In this document: positions 8,058 to 16,624 of the stretch, in pieces
Position numbering within the stretch: the stretch's first letter is position 1
How the letters are laid out: each line of letters begins with the position of its first letter
Assembly: GCA_902784565.1 (NCBI GenBank)
Contig: CACZVE010000001.1
Location: forward strand, 124,001-188,000
DNA from: an uncultured Prevotellaceae bacterium
GTDB taxonomy: Bacteria > Bacteroidota > Bacteroidia > Bacteroidales > Bacteroidaceae
Direction: 5' to 3'
Length of the DNA: 64,000 bases
Notes under the pieces: generated by a model
The model's input: only the letters and a program-made list of their open reading frames with translations
The model's database searches: none
What the model was told of the DNA's origin: nothing
Made by a program: the position numbers and the translations under genes

Positions 8058-9866
8058 ATGCAGACAAACAGTCATTTATCCCGTTTGATACACGATCAGG
8101 CCAAGAACTATGGCGATCGCGAGGCACTCGTCTATAAGGACTTCGGCGGCAAGGAATGGAAGTCGATGTCGTGGAATCAGTTCTCCGACAACGTCAAGCA
8201 GGTGTCGAATGCGTTGCTCAACCTCGGTGTGAAGGTGCAGGAGAATGTGGGCGTGTTCTCGCAGAATTCTATCCAGTATCTGTTCACCGATTTCGGCGCA
8301 TGGGGCATCAGGGCGGTCACCATCCCCTTCTACGCCACCTCGTCGGAACAACAGATCCAGTTCATGGTCAGCGACGCAAAGATACGGTTCCTCTTCGTCG
8401 GCGAACAGGAACAGTACGACAAGGCGCGTCGTGTGGTGTCGATGTGTCAGTCGTTGGAGCGGATCATCATCTTCGACAAGAACGTACGTATCTCGACTCA
8501 TGACCCCAATGCGATGTACTTCGACGACTTCCTGAAATACGGTGAGAACCTGCCCCGTCAGACGGAGGTGGAGTCGCTGCAGGCACAGGCATCGATGGAC
8601 GATATCGCAAATATCTTATATACCTCGGGTACCACAGGCGACTCAAAGGGTGTCATCCTGACCTGCGGACAGTATCATGCGGCCTTTGTGGCCAATGACA
8701 AGTGTGTGCCGGTGGGGGAGAAAGACCGTGTGCTGAACTTCCTGCCGTTTACGCATATCTTCGAGAAGGGCTGGAAGATACTCAGTATCACAGAGGGAGC
8801 CACACTGATTGTGAATACGTATCCCTTGGAGGTGCAACAGTCGATGAAGGAGACGCATCCCACGTGTATGTCATCGGTACCCCGCTTTTGGGAGAAGGTG
8901 TATATGGGGGTGCAGGAACAGATTGATAAGGCCAGTGCCCCGAAACGGAAACTTTTCCAGCATGCACTCAGTGTGGGCAAGAAGCATAATATAGACTATC
9001 TCTCAAAGGGTAAGCGTCCGCCGTTGGCCCTCCACTTGGAGTATGAGATGCTCAACAGGACCGTCTTTTCATTGGTACGCAAGGAGTTGGGACTGGAGAA
9101 TGCGCATTTCTTCCCTACGGCAGGTGCCACGGTCAACCCGAAGGTGGAGGAGTTTGTCCATGCCATCGGCATCAACATGATCGTGGGCTACGGTCTCACC
9201 GAGAGTCTCGCTACCGTCAGTTGTAATCATCTCGGTAAGCCTTGGACGGTGGGTGGTGTCGGTATTCCCATCGAGGGCATCGACATTAAGATTAGCGACG
9301 AGGGTGAGGTGTTGCTGAAAGGCCCGACGATTACCATCGGCTACTACAACCGCGACGACCTGACGCGGGAGGCGTTTACCGAGGACGGCTACTTCAAGAC
9401 GGGCGACTCGGGCTACCTGAAAGATGGTGAACTCTTCCTGAAGGAACGCATCAAGGATCTCTACAAGACCTCGAATGGCAAATATATCGCTCCGCAGATG
9501 ATTGAGTCGAAACTGTTGGTGGATAAGTTCATCGACCAGATTGCCATCATTGCCGACCAACGGAAGTTCGTGTCGGCACTGATCATTCCGGTCTATCCGC
9601 TTTTGGAGGAGTATGCCCGTGAGCACCATATCCCGTTTGAGAACCGTGAGGAACTCTGCGCCGACCCGAGGATCAATGAGATGATGAAGGAACGTATAGA
9701 CACGCTTCAGCAGCAGTTGGCACACTACGAGCAGATCAAGCGCTTCACACTGCTGCCCCACCATTTCTCGATGGAGAAGGGTGAGTTGACCAACACACTG
9801 AAACTCAAACGTCGCGTCCTGAACGAGAACTACCGCAAGGAAATCGACAAGATGTACGAAGAATGA
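8058..9866 (+). CDS. Long-chain fatty acid-CoA ligase (AMP-forming)
   Basis: A 602-residue adenylate-forming enzyme that would activate fatty acids to acyl-CoA via acyl-AMP. The P-loop-like motif YTSGTTGDSKGV lies near residue 188. YGLTES (AMP-binding A5-type motif) lies near residue 377, and the hinge region reads GYFKTGDSGYLKDGELFLKE (about residues 448-467), then KDLYKTSNGKYIAP. Length and the KERIKDLYKTSNGK pattern place it with the long-chain (FAA1/FadD15-like) group rather than E. coli FadD. The stop overlaps the prfB start in an ATGA, so the two are translationally coupled. Confidence 0.88.
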   Translation: MQTNSHLSRLIHDQAKNYGDREALVYKDFGGKEWKSMSWNQFSDNVKQVSNALLNLGVKVQENVGVFSQNSIQYLFTDFGAWGIRAVTIPFYATSSEQQIQFMVSDAKIRFLFVGEQEQYDKARRVVSMCQSLERIIIFDKNVRISTHDPNAMYFDDFLKYGENLPRQTEVESLQAQASMDDIANILYTSGTTGDSKGVILTCGQYHAAFVANDKCVPVGEKDRVLNFLPFTHIFEKGWKILSITEGATLIVNTYPLEVQQSMKETHPTCMSSVPRFWEKVYMGVQEQIDKASAPKRKLFQHALSVGKKHNIDYLSKGKRPPLALHLEYEMLNRTVFSLVRKELGLENAHFFPTAGATVNPKVEEFVHAIGINMIVGYGLTESLATVSCNHLGKPWTVGGVGIPIEGIDIKISDEGEVLLKGPTITIGYYNRDDLTREAFTEDGYFKTGDSGYLKDGELFLKERIKDLYKTSNGKYIAPQMIESKLLVDKFIDQIAIIADQRKFVSALIIPVYPLLEEYAREHHIPFENREELCADPRINEMMKERIDTLQQQLAHYEQIKRFTLLPHHFSMEKGELTNTLKLKRRVLNENYRKEIDKMYEE

Positions 9867-10987
9867 TTACACAGGATCAACTGAAAGACGTATTGGAGCG
9901 GGCAGATGCACTGCACCGCTACCTCGAAATAGACAAAAAACAGATGGAGTACGAGGAGGAGGATCTTCGTACGCAAGCACCTGACTTCTGGGAAGACCGC
10001 AAACGGGCCGAGGAGCAGATGAAGAAGGTGAAGGGCATCAAGAAATGGCTCGACGGCTATAAGGAGGTACGTACCCTGGCCGACGAACTGCAACTGGCCT
10101 TCGATTTCTACAAGGATGAGATGGTGACGGAGGAAGAGGTGGATGACACCTACGCCAAAGCCATCCAGGCCATTGAGGACTTGGAACTGAAGAATATGCT
10201 CCGCCAGAAGGAGGACCCGATGGAGGCGGTGCTGAAGATCAACTCGGGTGCCGGCGGTACGGAGGCACAGGACTGGGCGTCGATGCTCATGCGTATGTAT
10301 ATGCGTTGGGCGGAGGCACACGGTTATAAGGTGACCATCTCCAACCTGCTCGACGGTGATGAGGCGGGTATCAAGAGCGTGACGATGCAGATAGAGGGGG
10401 GCGACTATGCCTACGGTTATCTGAAATCGGAGAACGGCGTGCACCGTCTGGTACGTGTGTCACCGTTTAATGCCCAGGGCAAACGTATGACATCCTTTGC
10501 CTCGGTGTTTGTCTCGCCACTCGTGGATGATACGATTGAGGTCTATGTCGATCCCGCCAAACTGTCGTGGGATACCTTCCGCAGCAGTGGTGCCGGTGGA
10601 CAGAACGTGAACAAGGTGGAGTCGGGTGTGCGTCTGCGCTACTGGTATACCGACCCTGATACGGGTGAGGAAGAGGAAATCCTCATCGAGAATACGGAGA
10701 CGCGCGACCAGCCGAAGAACAAGGAGCGCGCCATGACCTTGCTGAAATCACAACTCTACGACCGCGCGATGAAGAAACGTCTGGAGGCCCAGGCGAAGAT
10801 CGAGGCGGGGAAGAAGAAGATCGAGTGGGGTAGTCAGATACGCTCGTATGTCTTCGATGACCGTCGGGTGAAAGACCACCGCACGAACTACCAGACCACT
10901 GACGTGGATGCCGTGATGAACGGCAAGATCGATGACTTCATCAAGGCGTACCTCATGGAATTCCCCGTAAATGACGAAGAGAATTAA
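9863..10987 (+). CDS. prfB: Peptide chain release factor 2
   Basis: Class I release factor that terminates at UGA and UAA. The codon-recognition tripeptide SPF (VRVSPFNAQGKR, near residue 200) identifies it as RF2 rather than RF1, and the catalytic GGQ loop is in SSGAGGQNVNKVESGV near residue 245. The frame is continuous from the ATG at 9863 to the end (374 aa). At the place where E. coli prfB has its in-frame UGA and +1 frameshift, this gene reads HRYLEIDKK without a stop, so autoregulation by frameshifting is absent. The start overlaps the upstream ligase stop by 4 bases. Confidence 0.96.
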   Translation: MITQDQLKDVLERADALHRYLEIDKKQMEYEEEDLRTQAPDFWEDRKRAEEQMKKVKGIKKWLDGYKEVRTLADELQLAFDFYKDEMVTEEEVDDTYAKAIQAIEDLELKNMLRQKEDPMEAVLKINSGAGGTEAQDWASMLMRMYMRWAEAHGYKVTISNLLDGDEAGIKSVTMQIEGGDYAYGYLKSENGVHRLVRVSPFNAQGKRMTSFASVFVSPLVDDTIEVYVDPAKLSWDTFRSSGAGGQNVNKVESGVRLRYWYTDPDTGEEEEILIENTETRDQPKNKERAMTLLKSQLYDRAMKKRLEAQAKIEAGKKKIEWGSQIRSYVFDDRRVKDHRTNYQTTDVDAVMNGKIDDFIKAYLMEFPVNDEEN

Positions 10988-11017
10988 TAAATTAACAAAT
11001 CATAAATAATAAACACA

Positions 11018-11176
11018 ATGGCACAGATTGCAAAAGCATCAAAGGCTACCGGTAAGAAGGTGGCTTATCAGAAGAAAGTGGAAGACAAGGGTAAGAAGGT
11101 GGTGAACTGGATCTTCATCGGACTCATCATCCTTGCCCTCATGTTCGTGGTCTATTCCGTCTTCATCGTTTCTTAA
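11018..11176 (+). CDS. Small single-span membrane protein (52 aa)
   Basis: The ATG at 11018 opens a 52-codon frame ending in TAA at 11174-11176. The first 30 residues are lysine-rich (KASKATGKKVAY, KGKKVVNW). The last 22 form one strongly hydrophobic helix (IFIGLIILALMFVVYSVFIV) that reaches the C-terminus, so the topology is that of a tail-anchored protein with a basic cytoplasmic part. It lies 30 bases after prfB, and its stop overlaps the start codon of the CYTH gene (TAATG), which supports real translation. I do not recognise a family; the lysine-rich head could contact nucleic acid, ribosome or phospholipid. Confidence 0.75.
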   Translation: MAQIAKASKATGKKVAYQKKVEDKGKKVVNWIFIGLIILALMFVVYSVFIVS

Positions 11177-11676
11177 TGAGCGGACTGGAAATCGAACGCA
11201 AATTCCTGGTGAAAGGCGACGGCTATAAGCAACAGGCCTATAGTCACAGCCACATCCAACAAGGGTATATCTGCAGCAGTCACGGTCGTACCGTCAGGGT
11301 ACGCATCCGTGACGAACGCGGATTCCTGACCATCAAAGGCCCCTCGGGAAATGGTGGCCTGAGTCGCTATGAGTTCGAGAAGGAGATCACGCTCGACGAG
11401 GCGGAGCACTTGATGAGGCTCTGTGAACCGGGCATCATCGATAAGACGCGCTGGCTCGTGAAGAGTGGTCGGCACACCTTCGAGGTGGATGAGTTTTTTG
11501 GCGAGAACGAAGGACTGGTGATGGCCGAGGTGGAACTTGGCGCAGAGGATGAATCCTATGAAAAACCGGATTTCATCGGTCAGGAAGTGACCGGTGACCG
11601 CAGATACTATAACTCACATCTGAGGAAGAACCCCTTCAGCGTCTGGGGAAAAGCAGCAGAATCAGCAGACCGATAG
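11176..11676 (+). CDS. CYTH domain (triphosphate tunnel metalloenzyme) protein
   Basis: A 166-residue single-domain CYTH protein. The signature EIERKFLV is at residues 5-12. The tunnel-lining charged pairs follow: TVRVRIRDERGFLTIKGP, then RYEFEKEI, KTRW, FEVDEF and MAEVELG. Family members hydrolyse inorganic triphosphate or other triphosphates with a divalent metal; the stand-alone bacterial enzymes are often tripolyphosphatases, so adenylate cyclase activity should not be assumed. The start overlaps the preceding small membrane-protein stop. Its last 41 bases overlap the converging VanZ-like gene. Confidence 0.88.
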   Translation: MSGLEIERKFLVKGDGYKQQAYSHSHIQQGYICSSHGRTVRVRIRDERGFLTIKGPSGNGGLSRYEFEKEITLDEAEHLMRLCEPGIIDKTRWLVKSGRHTFEVDEFFGENEGLVMAEVELGAEDESYEKPDFIGQEVTGDRRYYNSHLRKNPFSVWGKAAESADR

Positions 11677-12034
11677 CGGTGGCCACGGTGACACCGGTGG
11701 CATTCGCGGCGAGGTCAAGCCAGTCGCCATTGCGGTGACCGAACGTACAGTATTCCTGCAATAACTCCAACAGGCCGCTCATGAGGATGGGACCTAACCA
11801 GCCCCAGAAAAACAGTTTTTCCCAGTCATATGACTGGTGCTTGAAATAGTATTCCAGCCAGACGACGAGGAAGGTACAGCCGTACATCAGGATATGCACC
11901 CACTTGTCAATGAACTCCACATTGTCGAGCGGAGTCTCGGGGAAGAAGGGGGTCAGTGACAGGATCCATATCAGGGCGATACAGACCACGGATAATGGAT
12001 ATTTCTTGACGAAATGGCGGATTAATTTTATCAT
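11636..12034 (-). CDS. VanZ-like family membrane protein
   Basis: A 132-residue protein with four predicted membrane segments. The pattern WILSLTPFFPETP, then DKWVHILMYGCTFLVVWLEY, GPILMSGLLELLQEYC, and RNGDWLDLAANATGVTVATAIG is the VanZ-like layout. Despite the family name there is no reason to infer glycopeptide resistance; most stand-alone members have unknown function. Its 3' end overlaps the CYTH gene on the other strand by 41 bases. A minus-strand -7 element TAATTTTG lies at 12054-12061. Confidence 0.8.
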   Translation of the reverse strand: MIKLIRHFVKKYPLSVVCIALIWILSLTPFFPETPLDNVEFIDKWVHILMYGCTFLVVWLEYYFKHQSYDWEKLFFWGWLGPILMSGLLELLQEYCTFGHRNGDWLDLAANATGVTVATAIGLLILLLFPRR

Positions 12035-12053
12035 TGTAGTGCTATTTTGGCTG

Positions 12054-12061
12054 CAAAATTA
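12054..12061 (-). promoter_or_regulatory. -7 element for the VanZ-like gene
   Basis: Minus strand TAATTTTG followed by CA, 19 bases before the start codon. It lies back-to-back with the promoter of the NSS transporter genes. Confidence 0.5.
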
Positions 12062-12081
12062 CAAATAATTATGCATTATGC

Positions 12082-12112
12082 TTTATTAATTATGAATTAT
12101 TTCGTACTTTTG
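12082..12112 (+). promoter_or_regulatory. Promoter of the NSS transporter pair
   Basis: TTTA at 12082-12085 (one mismatch to TTTG), 19-bp spacer, TACTTTTG at 12105-12112; the ATG is at 12137. Confidence 0.6.
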
Positions 12113-12136
12113 TAGGCAAATTAGAAGAAATAGCAA

Positions 12137-13504
12137 ATGGCAAAACTGGAAAGGGCTAATTTCGGGAGCAAACTCGGCGTCATCCTGGCTACAGCCGGTT
12201 CGGCGGTGGGACTGGGTAATGTGTGGCGATTTCCTTATATGACGGGACAGAACGGTGGGGCCGTATTCATCCTGATCTATGTGGGATGCGTCCTGCTCTT
12301 GGGTATCCCCTGTATGATCAGCGAGTTTATCATCGGACGTCATGCGCAGGCGAATACCGCCAGAGCCTATCGGATAGTGGGCGGACGGAATCCGCTCTCG
12401 CTGATCGGTTACATGAGTGTACTCACGGGTTTCCTGATTACGGGCTACTATGCGGTGGTGTCGGGCTGGTGCCTCCAGTATATCTGGGCGTCGCTGCTCG
12501 GACATCTGGACGGCGACCCAGCATTCTTCAAGGACTATTTCGTGCAGTTCTCCGAAGATCCCGTCAAACCAATCTTCTGGACGTTGCTGATGCTTCTCGC
12601 CACCTACCTGATCATCGAACATGGTGTGCGCGACGGTATTGAAAGGGCTTCAAAACTGTTGATGCCCACCTTATTTATATTATTACTGTTTATTGTCGTG
12701 GCGGCATGTATGTTACCGAATGCCTCGAAGGGCGTTGAGTTCCTGTTCAAGCCGGACTGGAACATGGTCAACGGGGATGTGTTCCTCGGGGCTCTCGGAC
12801 AGTCGTTCTACTCGATGAGTATCGCGATGGGATGTATCTGTACTTATGCGAGTTATTTCTCGAAATCCACCAACCTGACGGGCTCCGCCGTTCAGATTGG
12901 CATCATCGATTCCGTGGTGGCTATCCTCGCAGGACTGATGATCTTCCCGGCAGCCTTCTCTGTGGGCGTGAATCCCGACAGCGGTCCTTCGCTGATCTTC
13001 ATCACCCTGCCGAATGTGTTCCAACAGGCCTTCGGCAATGTACCGGTAGTGGGGTATGTCATCTCACTGCTGTTTTATCTGCTTCTGTCGTTGGCAGCAC
13101 TGACATCGCTGATGTCGCTCCATGAGGTGAGCACCTCTTTCTTCCAGGAGGAGTTCCGCATCACGCGTAAGATGGCAGCCCTCATCGTCACCGTGTCATG
13201 CTGTGTCATCGGTGCCTTCTGTTCACTGTCGTTAGGACCTTCGGGACAGTTCATGCACCTGTTGGGCAAAACCCTCTTCGACCTCTTCGACTTTGTGACG
13301 GGACAGATCTTCCTGCCTATTGTCGGTTTCCTGACATGCATCCTCATCGGCTGGTTCGTACCGCACAAACTGGTGCGCGACGAGTTTACTAACTATGGAA
13401 CCCTACGGGTGACACGTTTCTTCCATGTTTATCTCTTCCTGGTGAAATACGTCTGTCCAATCTGTATCCTGTTTATCTTTTTGCATCAACTGGGACTGCT
13501 ATGA
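12137..13504 (+). CDS. Sodium:neurotransmitter symporter (NSS) family transporter 1
   Basis: A 455-residue, 11-12 helix transporter of the SNF/NSS (LeuT-like) family, expected to import amino acids or related amines with Na+. The first helix carries the invariant GSAVGLGNVWRFPYMTG with the unwound substrate and sodium site, followed by NGGAVFILIY. Helix 6 region reads LGQSFYSMSIAMG, and helix 8 has the FPAAFSVGVNPDSGPSLIF stretch common in bacterial NSS. The substrate cannot be read from sequence. The stop overlaps the ATG of a second NSS gene (ATGA), so the two are one operon. Confidence 0.92.
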   Translation: MAKLERANFGSKLGVILATAGSAVGLGNVWRFPYMTGQNGGAVFILIYVGCVLLLGIPCMISEFIIGRHAQANTARAYRIVGGRNPLSLIGYMSVLTGFLITGYYAVVSGWCLQYIWASLLGHLDGDPAFFKDYFVQFSEDPVKPIFWTLLMLLATYLIIEHGVRDGIERASKLLMPTLFILLLFIVVAACMLPNASKGVEFLFKPDWNMVNGDVFLGALGQSFYSMSIAMGCICTYASYFSKSTNLTGSAVQIGIIDSVVAILAGLMIFPAAFSVGVNPDSGPSLIFITLPNVFQQAFGNVPVVGYVISLLFYLLLSLAALTSLMSLHEVSTSFFQEEFRITRKMAALIVTVSCCVIGAFCSLSLGPSGQFMHLLGKTLFDLFDFVTGQIFLPIVGFLTCILIGWFVPHKLVRDEFTNYGTLRVTRFFHVYLFLVKYVCPICILFIFLHQLGLL

Positions 13505-14856
13505 TTGAGAGAGGAAATTTCGGAAGTAGGATAGGTATTATCCTGGCGACGGCGGGATCGGCTGTCGGACTGGGAAATGTGTGGCGTTTCCCGTATATGA
13601 CGGGACACAACGGTGGGGCAGCCTTTATCCTCATCTATTTAGGATGTATCCTGATGCTGGGCATCCCTGGGATGGTCAGCGAGTTCATCGTGGGACGCCG
13701 CTCGCAGGCGAATGCCTATCGGGCCTACGCCAATTTCTCCAAAGGCAAGGGCTGGGGCTTGGTGGGCATCCTCGGTATCATCACCTCGACGATTATCCTC
13801 GGTTTCTATGCCGTGGTGGCGGGATGGTGCCTGCAATACCTGGGCGAGTCTGTCGTCGGTAGACTGAAGGGCAATACGGACTATGTGCAACAGTATTTCC
13901 ATGAGTTCTCGTGCGATCCGATCAAACCGATTGTCTTGGGCATCGCCTTTATCCTGATTACGCATTTCATCGTTGTACGGGGTGTGCAGAATGGCATCGA
14001 ACGGGCCTCGAAACTGTTGATGCCCTTGCTTTTTGTCCTGCTGCTGGTCCTCGTCATTGCTTCCTGCTCGCTGCCGAACGCTTCGAAGGGTATTGAGTTC
14101 CTGTTGAAGCCCGACTTTTCGAAGGTCACCAGCAGCGTGTTCCTCGAGGCCTTGGGACAGGCGTTCTTCTCGCTGAGTCTTGGCACGGCCTGTCTCTGCA
14201 CCTATGCCAGTTATTTCACGAAGCATACGCGTCTGTTGGCTTCTGCCACACAGATAGCATTGTTAGATTTCCTCATCGCCCTGTTTGCGGGTCTGATGAT
14301 CTTCCCTGCAGCCTTCTCCGTAGGGGTGCAGCCCGACAGCGGTCCCTCGCTCATTTTCATTACCCTGCCAAATGTGTTCCAACAGGCGTTTGCGTTTATG
14401 CCAGCATTGGGCTATGTCATATCGATTATGTTCTACGCCCTGTTAGTGTTCGCTGCCCTCACTTCCACCATCTCCATGCATGAGATTGGTACGGCGTTTT
14501 TTCACGAGGAACTGAAGATGAAACGGTCAAGTGCGGCTTGGATCCTGACGGTGGTGTGCAGCATGATTACCATCTTTTGCTCGTTGTCGGTGGGGAGGCC
14601 TGAGGTACAGTTGTTCGGCATGCCGCTCATGGTTTTCTGCGACTATCTGACGGCACAGATTATGTTGCCTATGGGTGCCCTGTTGACGAGTGTCCTCGTG
14701 GGTTGGTTTGCCTCGAAGACCATCGTGCGCGAGGAGTTCACGAACTGGGAGACAAATAGGGCCAAGTCATTTTTCAATATCTATGTGATCTGCGTCCGCT
14801 ATGTCGTACCCGTCTGTATCTTCCTGATCCTGATGCATCAGTTTGGGGTGATATAA
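13501..14856 (+). CDS. Sodium:neurotransmitter symporter (NSS) family transporter 2
   Basis: A 451-residue paralogue of the preceding protein. It shares the TM1 motif GSAVGLGNVWRFPYMTG, the FPAAFSVGVQPDSGPSLIF segment and the same overall length, so the pair arose by tandem duplication and has since diverged. Differences concentrate in the loops and in helices 3 to 5, which may mean different substrates. It overlaps the first gene by 4 bases. The C-terminus is followed by a 14-bp polypurine unit repeated twice and then by the ComEA-like gene. Confidence 0.92.
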   Translation: MIERGNFGSRIGIILATAGSAVGLGNVWRFPYMTGHNGGAAFILIYLGCILMLGIPGMVSEFIVGRRSQANAYRAYANFSKGKGWGLVGILGIITSTIILGFYAVVAGWCLQYLGESVVGRLKGNTDYVQQYFHEFSCDPIKPIVLGIAFILITHFIVVRGVQNGIERASKLLMPLLFVLLLVLVIASCSLPNASKGIEFLLKPDFSKVTSSVFLEALGQAFFSLSLGTACLCTYASYFTKHTRLLASATQIALLDFLIALFAGLMIFPAAFSVGVQPDSGPSLIFITLPNVFQQAFAFMPALGYVISIMFYALLVFAALTSTISMHEIGTAFFHEELKMKRSSAAWILTVVCSMITIFCSLSVGRPEVQLFGMPLMVFCDYLTAQIMLPMGALLTSVLVGWFASKTIVREEFTNWETNRAKSFFNIYVICVRYVVPVCIFLILMHQFGVI

Positions 14857-14884
14857 AAGAGGAAAGTGGAAAGAGGAAAGTGGA
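14857..14884. repeat. Tandem 14-bp polypurine repeat
   Basis: Two copies of AGAGGAAAGTGGAA fill the short gap between the second NSS gene and the ComEA-like gene and run into the latter's ribosome-binding region. The same phrase recurs elsewhere in the window (17424-17455, and as its complement at 22235-22264 and 41556-41580). Confidence 0.75.
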
Positions 14885-15601
14885 ATGAGAAATGTCTTCC
14901 GGGAGTTTTTGTATTTGAGGAAATCGGATAGGAAGGTGATTCTGTCGTTGCTGTGTGTGATCGTAGTGGCGTTGGGTGTCATTTTCTTTGCAAGCGGCAA
15001 TGAGCAGTCGAATGGTTTGGTGGCGGCAGACACGCTTTCTGTCAAACGGGACTATAAGGATTCTTTCCGACAGAAGTCATACCCGGAACGCCCCAAGACA
15101 GTCTATGTCCGTACGAAGGTGGTGTATCGTGATACGGCATACCAAAGGGGGAGGGCTCTCCATCGGGAAGAACACGATTCGGCGGTGGCGCACTATCAGG
15201 TGAAGATCAAACCGGGCGAGCACATCATGTTGAATACCGCTGACACCACCCAACTCAAGATGATACCGGGTATCGGCTCTTATTTCGCACGGAAGGTGGT
15301 ACAGTACGGAGAACGTCTGGGGGGCTATGTCAGTGTAGACCAGTTGGATGAGATCGAAGGCTTTCCGTTGGATGCGAAGGAGTATCTGGTGGTGCAGGAT
15401 GCGCACCCCCATCTGTTGAATGTCAACCAACTCTCACTCAATGAACTTCGAAAACATCCATACATCAATTACTACCGGGCTCGTGCCATTACAGACTACC
15501 GTCGATTGCACGGACCACTGAAGAGTCTACAGGATCTTCGACTCTCCAAGGACTTCCCGCCAGAGGTGATAGAACGACTGTCGCCCTATGTTGCGTACTG
15601 A
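14885..15601 (+). CDS. ComEA-like helix-hairpin-helix protein, membrane-anchored
   Basis: A 238-residue protein with a short cytoplasmic N-terminus, one membrane helix (VILSLLCVIVVALGVIFFA, about residues 18-37), a charged linker, and two helix-hairpin-helix regions. The first is NTADTTQLKMIPGIGSYFARK followed by GYVSVDQLDEIEGF; the second is NVNQLSLNELRKHPYINYYRAR followed by GPLKSLQDLR. The pattern 'N-A-D/N-x-x-x-L-x-x-x-P-G-I-G' is the DNA-binding motif of ComEA, the periplasmic DNA receptor of natural transformation. In Bacteroidota such proteins are common, and a transformation role is plausible but unproven. The polypurine phrase just before the ATG (GAGGAAAGTGGA) may serve as ribosome-binding site. 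Confidence 0.82.
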   Translation: MRNVFREFLYLRKSDRKVILSLLCVIVVALGVIFFASGNEQSNGLVAADTLSVKRDYKDSFRQKSYPERPKTVYVRTKVVYRDTAYQRGRALHREEHDSAVAHYQVKIKPGEHIMLNTADTTQLKMIPGIGSYFARKVVQYGERLGGYVSVDQLDEIEGFPLDAKEYLVVQDAHPHLLNVNQLSLNELRKHPYINYYRARAITDYRRLHGPLKSLQDLRLSKDFPPEVIERLSPYVAY

Positions 15602-15648
15602 TTATATTAATAATTCATAATTAATCATTCAGATTCATCATTTTTTTG

Positions 15649-15656
15649 TATTTTTG
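15649..15656 (+). promoter_or_regulatory. -7 element of the tat operon
   Basis: TATTTTTG at 15649-15656 followed by CA, 26 bases before the tatA ATG. A clear TTTG -33 element is not visible. The AT-rich direct and inverted TTAATAATTCATAATTAAT stretch lies just upstream. Confidence 0.55.
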
Positions 15657-15682
15657 CAACAGAAACTAAAGACTCAAGAGAT

Positions 15683-15877
15683 ATGTTTGAATCATTATTA
15701 CTGTTTGGACTTGGAATGCAAGAGATACTGGTTATCGCATTGATTGTCCTGCTGCTCTTCGGCGGCAAGAAGATTCCTGAACTGATGAAAGGACTTGGCA
15801 AGGGCGTCAAGAGTTTCAAGGAGGGCATGAATGAGGTGACGGATATCACGAAGGACGAAGAGAAAAAGGATGAGTGA
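15683..15877 (+). CDS. tatA: Sec-independent protein translocase TatA
   Basis: A 64-residue protein with the TatA layout: a short N-terminus, one membrane helix ([23 protein letters not shown]), the conserved FG at the helix-hinge boundary, an amphipathic helix ([16 protein letters not shown]) and an acidic, lysine-rich tail. It forms the pore-like oligomer of the Tat pathway. Only tatA and tatC are present, as usual in Bacteroidota, so TatA probably also does the work of TatB. Its stop overlaps the tatC start by 8 bases. Two downstream genes encode a likely Tat substrate and an associated iron-sulfur protein. Confidence 0.95.
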   Translation: MFESLLLFGLGMQEILVIALIVLLLFGGKKIPELMKGLGKGVKSFKEGMNEVTDITKDEEKKDE

Positions 15878-16613
15878 GCAGGTGATGACCTTCTGGGACC
15901 ACCTCGACGAACTGCGCTCGGTCATTATCCGTATCCTCATCATCACAGTAGTGGCTGCCGCAGTGGCTTTCTGCCTGAAAGAGGAACTGTTCGCAGTGGT
16001 GTTAGCACCCCGCACGAGTGAGTTTATCACTTACAGACTGATGGGCGTAGAGCCGTTCAGCATCCACCTGATGAATACCGGACTGACGGAACAGTTTATT
16101 ATCCATCTGAAGACGGCGATGTATGCCGGTATACTGGTGGCCTCGCCTTATATCATCTGGCAATTCTTCCGCTTTATCTCACCTGCGCTCTATGACAATG
16201 AGAGGAAATATGCCACGCTGCTCTGCACAAGCGGTTACCTGATGTTCATGCTTGGTACGGCACTCAACTACTTCCTGATTTTCCCGTTGACGGTGAAATT
16301 CTTAGGAACGTATCAGGTAAGTCCCGATGTGGCGAACATGCTGACACTGCAGTCGTATATGGACACGCTGATTATGATGTGCCTTGTGATGGGCATTGTG
16401 TTCGAACTGCCAGTAGTCAGTTGGATATTAGGTCGGATGGGACTGATCAACAGACAGATGATGCGTGCGATGCGCCGTCATGCGGTGGTGGCCATCTTGG
16501 TGGTGGCGGCTATCATCACGCCGACGACAGATGCGTTTACGCTCTTTGTGGTGGCTCTGCCGATATGGTTGCTCTACGAGGTAAGTATACTGATAGTAAA
16601 GGTAAAAAAGTAA
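15870..16613 (+). CDS. tatC: Sec-independent protein translocase TatC
   Basis: A 247-residue protein with six membrane helices. The conserved N-terminal signature [15 protein letters not shown] and the loop motif [12 protein letters not shown] are present, with the helix 4-5 region [18 protein letters not shown]. TatC recognises the twin-arginine signal of folded substrates. It overlaps tatA by 8 bases and is followed after 11 bases by the polyferredoxin-like membrane protein gene, so the four genes tatA to aldo/keto reductase look like one operon. Confidence 0.95.
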   Translation: MSEQVMTFWDHLDELRSVIIRILIITVVAAAVAFCLKEELFAVVLAPRTSEFITYRLMGVEPFSIHLMNTGLTEQFIIHLKTAMYAGILVASPYIIWQFFRFISPALYDNERKYATLLCTSGYLMFMLGTALNYFLIFPLTVKFLGTYQVSPDVANMLTLQSYMDTLIMMCLVMGIVFELPVVSWILGRMGLINRQMMRAMRRHAVVAILVVAAIITPTTDAFTLFVVALPIWLLYEVSILIVKVKK

Positions 16614-16624
16614 ATATAGATTCT

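Noticed and set aside
16379..16624. Upstream extension of the polyferredoxin into tatC
   Set aside because: It would overlap 235 bases of tatC in another frame; ATG 16625 begins the first membrane helix and lies right after the tatC stop.
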